Positions 1 through 7,257 of a DNA stretch of 64,000 bases are shown one piece after another. Position 1 is the first letter of the stretch. Each line of letters starts with the position of its first letter. Made by a program: the position numbers and the translations under genes. Where the stretch lies: contig NZ_JBFAKK010000004.1 in the NCBI RefSeq assembly GCF_040655735.1, positions 496,001 to 560,000 on the forward strand, written 5' to 3'. The notes beneath the pieces are model-generated. The model searched no databases. It worked only from the letters and a program-made list of their open reading frames with translations, and was not told the DNA's origin. The stretch is from Phytomonospora sp040655735 (GTDB lineage Bacteria > Actinomycetota > Actinomycetes > Mycobacteriales > Micromonosporaceae).

Positions 1-469
1 CGCTGGTGGGGCCGTTGAGGAAGAGGAAGGGGCTCTGCACGGCGATGAGGCCGGGCGACTGCCCGGAGGTGATGTTGGGGATCGCGGCTTCCTTGAGGAT
101 CGGCGCCATCGCGATGGTCACCGCGCTCTCGGCGGTGCCCAGCATCGCGATGTAGCCCTCGCTGGCGATCTTGCGGGCGATGTTGGTGCCGACGGTCGGG
201 TCGCCCTGGTCGTCGAAGACGTCGAGCTGGATCGGGCGCCCGTTGACGCCGCCGGCGTTGTTCCACTCGTCGACGGCGAGCTTGGCGCCCTTGAGCTCCC
301 AGGCGCCCAGCGAGCTGAGCTGGCCGCTCTGGGCGTCGACGAGCGCGATCTTGATGGGGCCCGTGCCGCTGTCGGACGACTCGTTGTTGCTTCCGGGTGC
401 GCTACAGCCGGCCGACAGCGCGGCGGTGAGGAGGACGACGGCGACACGCCGGCGCACGGATGGTGACAT
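1..469 (-). CDS. ABC transporter solute-binding lipoprotein, branched-chain amino acid type (partial)
   Basis: The gene runs off the left edge, so only the N-terminal ~156 residues are present. The start ATG at 469 opens a lipoprotein signal: a charged N-terminus, a hydrophobic stretch VAVVLLTAAL, then the lipobox LSAGC. The mature part reads like a type-1 periplasmic-binding domain of the Leu/Ile/Val family (IKIALVDAQSG near the N-terminus, then GGVNGRPIQLDVFDDQGDPT). The family captures amino acids, amides or aromatic acids outside the membrane for an ABC permease. It sits 33 bp downstream of the cupin gene on the same strand, so it probably ends the catabolic operon and supplies uptake. 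The ligand cannot be read from the sequence. Permease and ATPase genes, if present, lie outside the window. Confidence 0.9.
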   Translation of the reverse strand, partial: MSPSVRRRVAVVLLTAALSAGCSAPGSNNESSDSGTGPIKIALVDAQSGQLSSLGAWELKGAKLAVDEWNNAGGVNGRPIQLDVFDDQGDPTVGTNIARKIASEGYIAMLGTAESAVTIAMAPILKEAAIPNITSGQSPGLIAVQSPFLFLNGPTS

Positions 470-502
470 GGCAGTACACCTCGAATTTCGCGAGAGGGTC
501 GG

Positions 503-880
503 TCAGTTGACCGGCAGCCGGCCGTGTGGGCCGTAGATGAAGACGAGCCACAGCGGCTCCCGGCCGGTGTTGCGGTGCTGGTGCATCACGCCCTTGGGGA
601 TGAACATGAAGCTGTGCTCGGAGAAGGGGACCGGCTCATCGGATCCCTCGGTGAGCACCTCGCCGTTGCCCCGGACGATGAAGTCGATCTCCTCCGACTC
701 CGGGTGGTTGTGCAGGGAACTCGACTCCCCGGGCTCGAAGATGGTCAGGCCGCCGGTGAGGAACTCGCTGCCGAGGCTGTGCTCGTCGACGATCTTGAAG
801 ACCTTGCGGCGAAAACCCGGATCGTCGAGACCGAGCCAGAGCGGATGGGACACATCGAAGGGGTCGATCACGTGAATCAT
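503..880 (-). CDS. Small cupin-domain protein
   Basis: This is a 125-residue single-domain cupin. The metal-binding pattern is visible: H57-N-H59, acidic residues at 63-64 and H100 (motifs SSLHNHPESEEIDF and PKGVMHQHRN). I chose ATG 880 because it lies 13 bp after the stop of the upstream ThDP-enzyme gene and begins the conserved part; a longer frame upstream is arginine/proline-rich and overlaps that gene. Single-domain cupins of this size act as dioxygenases, isomerases, decarboxylases or sensors, and the sequence does not say which. Its place between the ThDP enzyme and the solute-binding protein suggests it acts on an intermediate of the same pathway. Confidence 0.88.
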   Translation of the reverse strand: MIHVIDPFDVSHPLWLGLDDPGFRRKVFKIVDEHSLGSEFLTGGLTIFEPGESSSLHNHPESEEIDFIVRGNGEVLTEGSDEPVPFSEHSFMFIPKGVMHQHRNTGREPLWLVFIYGPHGRLPVN

Positions 881-893
881 GGCGGTGCGCCTC

Positions 894-2636
894 TCAGTCG
901 AAGACTCCCTGGTAGATGTCGGTGATGTTCCAGTGGCCGGGGGTCGGCACCGGTTCGTTGACCATGGGCACGTCGAGGACGACCGTCCGGCGGCGCCCGA
1001 CCGCGCTCCGCAGTGCCGGGGCGAGATCGGCGGCCCGCTCGACCGTGACGCCGTCGGCTCCGCAGGCGCGGCCGAGGGCGGCGAAGTCGGGACTGTAGGG
1101 CTCGCCGTCGGGGTCGCGGAACTCGCAGCCGTACCCGCGCCCGAAGTTCGCCCGCTGCAGGTCGGCGATGGTCCCGTGGGCACGGTTGTTCATGACGAGG
1201 AAGATCACCGGCAGTCCGCGCTCGACGGCCAGCGGCACCGCCGGCAGTTGCGCGCTCATGCCGCCGTCCCCTACGAGGGCCACCACGACACGGCCGGGGT
1301 CGGCGATCTGCGCGCCCAGCGCGGCGGCCGGGCCGAAGCCCATCGTGGACAGCCCGCCCGGAGTGATGAAACGGCCCCCGGCCGGCAGGGGATAGCACTG
1401 GGCCACCCCGTTCTTGTTCCAGCCGACGTCGGTGACCAGGACCGCGTCGGCGGGCAGGGCCTCACGTACGTCCCGCAGGATCCGCTCGGGACGCAAGGGG
1501 AACTGCTCGCTCGTGCCGCGGTGGGCGCTCGCGGCGAACAGCTCGCTTCTCGCCTCGTGGATCCGGGCGCGCAGGTCCGGCCGCGACCGGTTGACGCCGC
1601 GCTCGCCCATCACGCGGTTGACCGCGGTCAGGGCGAGGGTCGCGTCGGCGACCGCGCCCAGTTCGACCGGGTAGTTGCGGCCGATCTCGGCGGGGTCGAC
1701 GTCGATCTGGAGCAGCCGCGACGGAGGCATCCGCCAGGTGTGGGCGGGGTTCCACGAGCTGGAGTCGGTCTCGGCGAAGCGGGTCGCCACGGCGAGCACG
1801 ACGTCGGCTTCCCGCGTGTAGTCGTTGGTGAGTTCCAGGCCCCAGAAGCCCGTCATGCCAAGGACGAGGGGGTGGTCGTCGGGTACCGAGCCCTTCGCCA
1901 TGAGCGAGTGGGCGATCGGCACGTCGAGCGTCTCGGCGAGGTCGAGGAGCGCCCGTGCGCCCTCGGTGCCGCGAAGCCCGCCGCCGACGTAGATCAGCGG
2001 GCGCTCGGCGCCGATGAGCGCGTCGGCGATGTGCGCCGCGGCGTGCTCCTCGATGTCGGGCCGCGTCCGGTTCTCCGGTAAGGGATGCGCGGTGGCGAAC
2101 TCCGCGGCCAGCGGCCGGGAGAACAGGTCCATGGGGATGTTGAGCAGGACCGCGCCGGGGCGGCCCGAGGTGGCCGTCCAGAACGCGCGCTCGGTGAAGC
2201 GGGGCAGGTCCTCGGCGCGGTGGGCGTGCCAGGCGCGTTTGACGAAGGGCCGCAGGATCGCGGTCTGGTCGGCGTCGGCGTGGAGGTTGACCTCCTGGTG
2301 CGGGCCCCGCCCATGCATATAGGAGGGGACGTCGCCGGCGATCGCGATCAGCGGCACCGAGTCGAGCGCGGCGGTCGCGACACCGGTGACGGCGTTCATG
2401 AGCCCCGGGCCGACGTGGGTGAGCAGGACACCGGGCCGTCCCGAGGCCCTGGCGTAGCCGTCGGCGGCGTGCGCGGCGGTCTGCTCGTGGCGGGCGATGA
2501 CGAACTCGATCGAGCTGGGGCCCAGCGCGTCCAGCAGGGCGATGTTGGTGTGGCCGCAGGTCCCGAAGACGTACTCGACGCCGTAGGACTCCAACTGGGC
2601 GACCAGTACCTGCGCGGCCGTCGTCGGGGCGCTCAC
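894..2636 (-). CDS. Thiamine-diphosphate-dependent enzyme (acetolactate synthase / 2-oxoacid decarboxylase family)
   Basis: A 580-residue three-domain ThDP enzyme. The catalytic glutamate is E51 (RHEQTAAHAADGYARA), and the ThDP/Mg motif runs from GDGG at 456-459 to NN at 483-484. Family members decarboxylate a 2-oxo acid and release an aldehyde or transfer the carbon unit. The substrate cannot be assigned: acetolactate synthase, benzoylformate decarboxylase and related enzymes share these features. No small regulatory subunit (ilvN-type) follows, which argues against valine/isoleucine biosynthesis. The start ATG overlaps the stop of the aldehyde dehydrogenase gene by 4 bp (ATGA), so the two are translationally coupled and may act in sequence, an aldehyde being made and then oxidised. 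Codon 186 is a rare TTA. Confidence 0.9.
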   Translation of the reverse strand: MSAPTTAAQVLVAQLESYGVEYVFGTCGHTNIALLDALGPSSIEFVIARHEQTAAHAADGYARASGRPGVLLTHVGPGLMNAVTGVATAALDSVPLIAIAGDVPSYMHGRGPHQEVNLHADADQTAILRPFVKRAWHAHRAEDLPRFTERAFWTATSGRPGAVLLNIPMDLFSRPLAAEFATAHPLPENRTRPDIEEHAAAHIADALIGAERPLIYVGGGLRGTEGARALLDLAETLDVPIAHSLMAKGSVPDDHPLVLGMTGFWGLELTNDYTREADVVLAVATRFAETDSSSWNPAHTWRMPPSRLLQIDVDPAEIGRNYPVELGAVADATLALTAVNRVMGERGVNRSRPDLRARIHEARSELFAASAHRGTSEQFPLRPERILRDVREALPADAVLVTDVGWNKNGVAQCYPLPAGGRFITPGGLSTMGFGPAAALGAQIADPGRVVVALVGDGGMSAQLPAVPLAVERGLPVIFLVMNNRAHGTIADLQRANFGRGYGCEFRDPDGEPYSPDFAALGRACGADGVTVERAADLAPALRSAVGRRRTVVLDVPMVNEPVPTPGHWNITDIYQGVFD

Positions 2637-4108
2637 GACTCCTCACCCCAGATCGACATGCCGCGCAGGAGAAGGGTCTTGACCACCGTGTAGTCCTCGA
2701 TCATCCAGCGCGGGGATTCGCGGCCGAAGCCGGAGTCCTTCATCCCGCCGAAGGGCACGTGGTCGAGGCGGTGGTTCGACGAGCCGTTGACGATCAGGCC
2801 GCCGACCTCCAGTTCCCGCCAGGCGGTGAGGATGCGGCCGACGTCGCGGGTGAACAGGCCCGCCTGGAGCCCGTACCGGCTGGCGTTGCACGCGGCGACG
2901 ACCTCGTCGAACGAGTCGTAGGGGAGGACCGCGACGAGCGCGCCGAAGACCTCCTCGGTCACCACCGAGGCGTCGGGCGGCGGGTCGGCGACGATGGTCG
3001 GCGCGACGGTGGCGCCGTCACGGGTCCCGCCCAGCACGACCCTGGCTCCGCCGGCGGCCGCCTCACCGGCCCAGGCCACCACGCGTTCGGCGGCCGCGTC
3101 GTCGACCATGGAGCCGACGTCGGTGGCGGGGTCGAGCGGGTCGCCGACCTTCAGCGCGGCGACCTCCGCGGCGAGCGCGTCGACGAACTCGCCGAAGCGC
3201 GACCGGTGCGCGTAGACCCGCTGCACCGATATGCAGCTCTGCCCTGAGTTGGTGTATCCGGTCCGGGCGCACACCTTGGCGGCGTGGGCGATGTCGGCGT
3301 CCTCGCAGACGATGGTGGCGGCGTTGCCGCCGAGTTCGAGCACCAGGCGCTTCGGCCCGGCCGCGCGGGCGACGGCGGCGCCGGTGGAGACGCTGCCGGT
3401 GAAGCTGACGACCCCGACACCGGATCCGGCGCACAGCGCGGCGCCGACGTCTCCCTCACCGTGCAGGAGCTGGACCGCGCTGTGCGGCAGGCCGGCCTCC
3501 AGCATCAGCGCGACCAGCGCCGACGAGGTCGCGGGCGCCTGCGGCGGGGCTTTGACGATGGTGGTGTTGCCCGCCGCGAAGGAGGCGCCGAGCTTGTGCG
3601 CCAGGAGGTTCGCCGGAGCGTTGAAGGGGGTGATCGCGAGCGTGACGCCGACGGGAGCCCGGTAGGTCAGCGCGGTGTCGCCGACCCCTCGCTCCCAGCC
3701 CGCCACGGGCAGCACCTCGCCGCCGATGCGCCGCGTCTCGGCGGCGCACACGCGCAGGGTGTCGGCGACGCGGTCCATCTCGCCGAGGCCGTCGCGGACG
3801 GGCTTGCCGAGTTCGAGCGCTATGAGGCGGGCGATGCGTTCGCGGGCTTCGGCGGCCAGGATCGCGGCCTTCTCAAGGATCCCGGCGCGGGCGGCCGGTG
3901 ACATCCGGGCCACCTCGCCGGCGTTGTCCCGGGCGAAGTCGAGGACGCGCTCGACGAGTGCCGGCGCGGCGGACCAGGTCCGGCTGACGACCTCGCGTGT
4001 GTAGGGCCCGGTCCGCTCTAAGGGCGCACCGACGGTCGTCCACTCGCCGGCCGCGAGGGCGGGCGCCTCGGTCACTCCATTCCCGGTCGCCGGGATCGCG
4101 TCGAGCAT
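2633..4108 (-). CDS. Aldehyde dehydrogenase family protein
   Basis: A 491-residue NAD(P)-dependent aldehyde dehydrogenase. Visible landmarks are the PFNAP motif with N163, FTGS in the cofactor domain, the general base E258 (LVLELGGNA) and the nucleophile C292 (NSGQSCISVQR). ATG 4108 is preceded by AGAAAGGG at good spacing; a GTG 27 bp upstream is also in frame but less convincing. The family oxidises aldehydes to acids. Relatives include lactaldehyde, phosphonoacetaldehyde and sulfoacetaldehyde dehydrogenases, so the substrate is open. It is first in the minus-strand arm and is coupled to the ThDP enzyme by a 4-bp overlap. Codon 30 is TTA. Confidence 0.92.
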   Translation of the reverse strand: MLDAIPATGNGVTEAPALAAGEWTTVGAPLERTGPYTREVVSRTWSAAPALVERVLDFARDNAGEVARMSPAARAGILEKAAILAAEARERIARLIALELGKPVRDGLGEMDRVADTLRVCAAETRRIGGEVLPVAGWERGVGDTALTYRAPVGVTLAITPFNAPANLLAHKLGASFAAGNTTIVKAPPQAPATSSALVALMLEAGLPHSAVQLLHGEGDVGAALCAGSGVGVVSFTGSVSTGAAVARAAGPKRLVLELGGNAATIVCEDADIAHAAKVCARTGYTNSGQSCISVQRVYAHRSRFGEFVDALAAEVAALKVGDPLDPATDVGSMVDDAAAERVVAWAGEAAAGGARVVLGGTRDGATVAPTIVADPPPDASVVTEEVFGALVAVLPYDSFDEVVAACNASRYGLQAGLFTRDVGRILTAWRELEVGGLIVNGSSNHRLDHVPFGGMKDSGFGRESPRWMIEDYTVVKTLLLRGMSIWGEES

Positions 4109-4375
4109 GCCTTCACCCTTTCTCTCCGGGATCACTTCTCGGGAAGTGCTGCCTCTCAGGGACCGCTACATCTCAAGGACCGCTAGGTAGTACTTCTAGA
4201 CCGTTGTACGGACTAGGTGTACCGTACGGTCATCCGGTGGCCCCGTGCAAGGGGCACGGCCGTGAAAGTTACGAATGTGTGAAGCGGACACCGAGGCCAC
4301 AGAATTGGTCTGCGGGACGGGCCCGCGGCGGCGCCGAGCACGCGCCGCCGATACGCGCGAAAGGGTGAGCACACT
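4109..4375. promoter_or_regulatory. Divergent control region between the ALDH arm and the IclR arm
   Basis: This 267-bp gap separates two divergent operons. It contains a 15-bp direct repeat with one mismatch (4154-4168 and 4171-4185), the perfect palindrome accgtacggt at 4221-4230 and a related half-site ttgtacgg at about 4204. IclR regulators usually bind such elements near their own divergent promoter. I see no convincing -35/-10 pair. Assigning the sites to the adjacent IclR protein is inference. Confidence 0.5.
4154..4185. repeat. 15-bp direct repeat upstream of the ALDH gene
   Basis: The sequence tctcagggaccgcta (4154-4168) recurs as tctcaaggaccgcta (4171-4185), 17 bp apart start to start, so about 1.6 helical turns. 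It lies just upstream of the aldehyde dehydrogenase start and may be a regulator-binding pair. Confidence 0.55.
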
Positions 4376-5185
4376 GTGAGGTCGGCACCCCAGCAGAACC
4401 ACGCCGCCGACGGCGAGACCCCGGCCGAGCCGGCCGAGTCCGGCGGCGTGCGCAGCGTAGGACGCGCACTCGACATCCTGTCCCTGCTCACCGAGGACCG
4501 GCCGACGATCACCGTCCGCGAGATAGTCGAGGCGACCGGACTGGCCAAGACGACCGTCATCCGCCTGACCGCGACCCTCGAACACAATGGACTGCTGTGG
4601 GCGACCGCCGGTGGCTACATGGCCGGGCCCGGCCTCTGGCGCTGGGCCCACCTCGTCCGCCACAGCTGGGAACTCCCGCCGGAGACCCGCCGCATGATGC
4701 GCGAACTCGCCTCCCGCCGGCGCGAGACGGTCAACCTCTACGTCGCCCGCGACATCGTGCGCGTCTGCATCGCCCAACAGGAGAGCCCGCAACCCTTGCG
4801 CCACGTCGTCCACATCGGAGACGAACTCCCGCTGTGGGGCGGCGCCTCGGCGAAGGTACTGCTCCACGACGCCTCGCCCGCCCTGCTCGCCAGGATCGCG
4901 CGCAGTTCCCCGTACGGCGAAGGCCACGTGCGCCGCCTCGAAGAATGGATCGCCGAGGCCGCCCACCAAGGCCACGCCGTCAGCCACGGCGAACGCGAGG
5001 ACGGCCTGTCCGCCGTCGCCGCTCCCGTCCGCGGTCCCTCCGGCGCCGTCGTCGCCGCGCTCACCCTCAGCGGCCCCACCGTCCGCTTCACCGAGACCAA
5101 GACCGAAGAGTTCGCCGCCGACCTCAGGCAGGTCGCGCGCCACATGTCCGAGCGGGGATTCGAACACCCACTGGCCGCGATCTAG
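4376..5185 (+). CDS. IclR-family transcriptional regulator
   Basis: A 269-residue regulator: an N-terminal winged helix (about residues 24-85, RSVGRALDILSLL then GLAKTTVIRLTATLEHNGLL) and a C-terminal effector-binding domain containing GGASAKVLL and EREDGLSAVAAPV, both typical of IclR. The GTG start is preceded by GAAAGGG. IclR proteins sense aromatic or aliphatic acids and control divergent catabolic genes. This one heads the plus-strand arm (51 bp to the CoA-transferase gene) and faces the ALDH operon, so it probably regulates both arms. Confidence 0.93.
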   Translation: MRSAPQQNHAADGETPAEPAESGGVRSVGRALDILSLLTEDRPTITVREIVEATGLAKTTVIRLTATLEHNGLLWATAGGYMAGPGLWRWAHLVRHSWELPPETRRMMRELASRRRETVNLYVARDIVRVCIAQQESPQPLRHVVHIGDELPLWGGASAKVLLHDASPALLARIARSSPYGEGHVRRLEEWIAEAAHQGHAVSHGEREDGLSAVAAPVRGPSGAVVAALTLSGPTVRFTETKTEEFAADLRQVARHMSERGFEHPLAAI

Positions 5186-5236
5186 ACCCCGGACCGGCGG
5201 CTCACCCCGCGACCGATCCAAGGAAGAGGTTGAGGA

Positions 5237-6448
5237 ATGGACGACCGCCCGCTGACCGGCATCCGCGTACTCGACTTGACCAACGTCCTCGCCGGACCGT
5301 ACTGCACCTACCACCTCATGCTCCTCGGTGCCGAGGTCGTCAAGATCGAGGTGCCCGAGCGCGGCGACCTGGCCAGACGGCTCGGACCCGAGGCCGGCCT
5401 CAACGCCGCCGGCCTCGGTACCTCCTTCCTCGCCCAGAACGCCGGCAAGAAGTCGGTCGAACTCGATCTCAAGGACCCCGCCGGACAGGCCGTCCTCGCC
5501 GAACTCGTCACGCTCGCCGACGTCCTCGTCGAGAACTTCCGCGCCGGCGTCCTCGCCCGCCTCGGCTTCCCACCGGCTCGCCTGCGCGAGCTCAACCCGG
5601 CCCTGGTCTACTGCGCCATCAGCGGTTTCGGCCAGACCGGGCCCATGAGCGAGGCGCCCGCCTACGACCAGGTCATCCAGGGCCTGTCGGGAATGATGAG
5701 CATCACCGGCACCCCCGACACCGCGCCCCTGCGCGTCGGATTCCCCATCTGCGACACCGTCGGCGGCCTCACCGCCGCCATGGCCGTCACCGCCGCGCTC
5801 GCCGGGCGGGCACGGCACGGCGAAGGCGCCCACCTCGACGTGTCCATGCTCGAGGCCTCGATGTCGGCGATGGGCTGGACGGTGTCCAACTACCTCGTCG
5901 CCGGCGTCGCGCCGGAGCCCATGGGCGATCAAAACGCCACCGCCGTCCCGTCGGGCACCTTCGAGACCGCCGACGAACCGCTCAACATCGCGGCCAACCG
6001 GCAGTCCCAGTTCGAGACCCTCTGCGCCCTCCTCGACCGCGGCGACCTGCTCGCCGACCCGCGTTTCAGCCGGCCCGAGGAGCGCAAGGCGCACCGCCGG
6101 GAACTCAACGACGAGCTCAACGCCGCGCTGCGCACCCGGTCAGCGGAGGAGTGGGAGCGTGAGCTCTCGGCCGCCGGCGTGCCCGCCGCGCGCATCCTGA
6201 CCGTGCCGCGGGCGCTGGACTCACCGCAGCTGGCGCACCGCGAGTTCCTCGCCGACCTGCCCTTCCCCGACGACGACGCCGACCGCCGGCTGCGCGTCAC
6301 CGGCAACGGCGTGCTCGTCGACGGCGCCGCCCTGCATCCGCCGAGCCCGCCGCCGCTGCTCGGGCAGCACAACGGGGAGGTGCGCGAGCTGATCGACCGC
6401 TGGCGCGCCGTCACGGACGGTCCGTCCGCCGCGAGCGTGAAGCCATGA
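5237..6448 (+). CDS. CaiB/BaiF-family CoA-transferase
   Basis: A 403-residue class III CoA-transferase. The N-terminus LTGIRVLDLTNVLAGPYCT, the segment VLVENFRAGVLARLG and the aspartate nucleophile D144 in PAYDQVIQG match the family. These enzymes move CoA from one acyl-CoA to a free carboxylate. The gene follows IclR after 51 bp with a GA-rich ribosome-binding site and overlaps the next gene by 4 bp (ATGA). With a citryl-CoA-lyase-like neighbour, the likely job is to make the CoA thioester of a hydroxy- or tricarboxylic acid that the lyase then cleaves; that is inference. Confidence 0.93.
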   Translation: MDDRPLTGIRVLDLTNVLAGPYCTYHLMLLGAEVVKIEVPERGDLARRLGPEAGLNAAGLGTSFLAQNAGKKSVELDLKDPAGQAVLAELVTLADVLVENFRAGVLARLGFPPARLRELNPALVYCAISGFGQTGPMSEAPAYDQVIQGLSGMMSITGTPDTAPLRVGFPICDTVGGLTAAMAVTAALAGRARHGEGAHLDVSMLEASMSAMGWTVSNYLVAGVAPEPMGDQNATAVPSGTFETADEPLNIAANRQSQFETLCALLDRGDLLADPRFSRPEERKAHRRELNDELNAALRTRSAEEWERELSAAGVPAARILTVPRALDSPQLAHREFLADLPFPDDDADRRLRVTGNGVLVDGAALHPPSPPPLLGQHNGEVRELIDRWRAVTDGPSAASVKP

Positions 6449-7257
6449 CACCGGCGCCCGAGCGCCCCACCACCGTCGGGGACGTCGCCGACTGGTGGGG
6501 CACCGCGATCTCGCGCATCGAGCCCGGTGTCATCGAACTGCGCGGGCGGCCCGTCCAGGGCCTCATAGGCTCGGTCGGACTGGCCGACATGATCTGGCTG
6601 CTGCTGCGCGGCGACCCGCCGCGCCCCCACGAGAAGCTGCTGCTCGAAGCGGCGCTGGTCGCCGGAGTCGACCACGGCCCGCACGCGCCCTCGATCGCCG
6701 CCGCCCGCATGGCCGTGACCTGCGGGGTGGACCTCAACGGCGCGGTCGCGGTCGGTGTGTCCATGCTCGGCGACGTGCACGGCGGCGCTGGGCAGCAGTG
6801 CGTGGAGCTGCTCGAAGAGATCTGCCGGCGCCAGGACGAGGGGTCCGGCCTGGAAGAGGCGACGGCGGCGATGCTCGCCGCCTGGCGGACCCACTCGCGC
6901 TACGTGCCCGGTTTCGGCCACCGCTTCCACCCCGTCGACCCGCGCCGGGAACCCCTGCTGTCCCTGGTGGCCGAGGCGGTCGCGCGCGAAGAGGTCTCCG
7001 GCAGGTTCCTCGAAGCCGCCGTGGCCGTCGAGACCGCTCTCAATCGCGGCCGGAAGCGGCCGATCCCGATGAACATCGACGGCGCCACGGCCGTCGTCTA
7101 CGCCGAACTCGGCTTCGCGGCGCCGCTGGCCAGGGGCTTGTTCGTGCTCAGCCGCAGTGTCGGCATCCTCGCCCATGCCTGGGAGGAGAGCGGGCAGGGC
7201 CGCCGCAACAAGGGGCCGATGCCGCCGGGCATCCAGCCGACCCGGCTCACCAGCTGA
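6445..7257 (+). CDS. Citryl-CoA lyase / citrate synthase-like enzyme
   Basis: At 270 residues this is much shorter than citrate synthase (about 370-430) and the length expected of citryl-CoA-lyase-type members. Active-site segments of the superfamily remain: H112 in LGDVHGGAGQQ, H159 in GFGHRFHPVDPR, and the C-terminal LFVLSRSVGILAHAWEE. It overlaps the CoA-transferase gene by 4 bp, so the two are translated together. The lyases split a 3-hydroxyacyl-CoA such as citryl-CoA into acetyl-CoA and an oxoacid. Its 3' end overlaps the convergent neighbour by 11 bp. The true substrate is unknown. Confidence 0.85.
   Translation: MTPAPERPTTVGDVADWWGTAISRIEPGVIELRGRPVQGLIGSVGLADMIWLLLRGDPPRPHEKLLLEAALVAGVDHGPHAPSIAAARMAVTCGVDLNGAVAVGVSMLGDVHGGAGQQCVELLEEICRRQDEGSGLEEATAAMLAAWRTHSRYVPGFGHRFHPVDPRREPLLSLVAEAVAREEVSGRFLEAAVAVETALNRGRKRPIPMNIDGATAVVYAELGFAAPLARGLFVLSRSVGILAHAWEESGQGRRNKGPMPPGIQPTRLTS

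Noticed and set aside
894..2636. Calling the ThDP enzyme oxalyl-CoA decarboxylase because a CaiB-type CoA-transferase is nearby
   Set aside because: The transferase is on the other arm next to a citryl-CoA-lyase-like gene, and I see no feature specific to oxalyl-CoA decarboxylase; substrate left open.
4196..6094. A 632-codon open frame antisense to the IclR and CoA-transferase genes
   Set aside because: In this GC range antisense frames of real genes stay open by codon bias. It has no start signal, has low-complexity Gly/Glu/Val composition, and both sense genes are clear family members.
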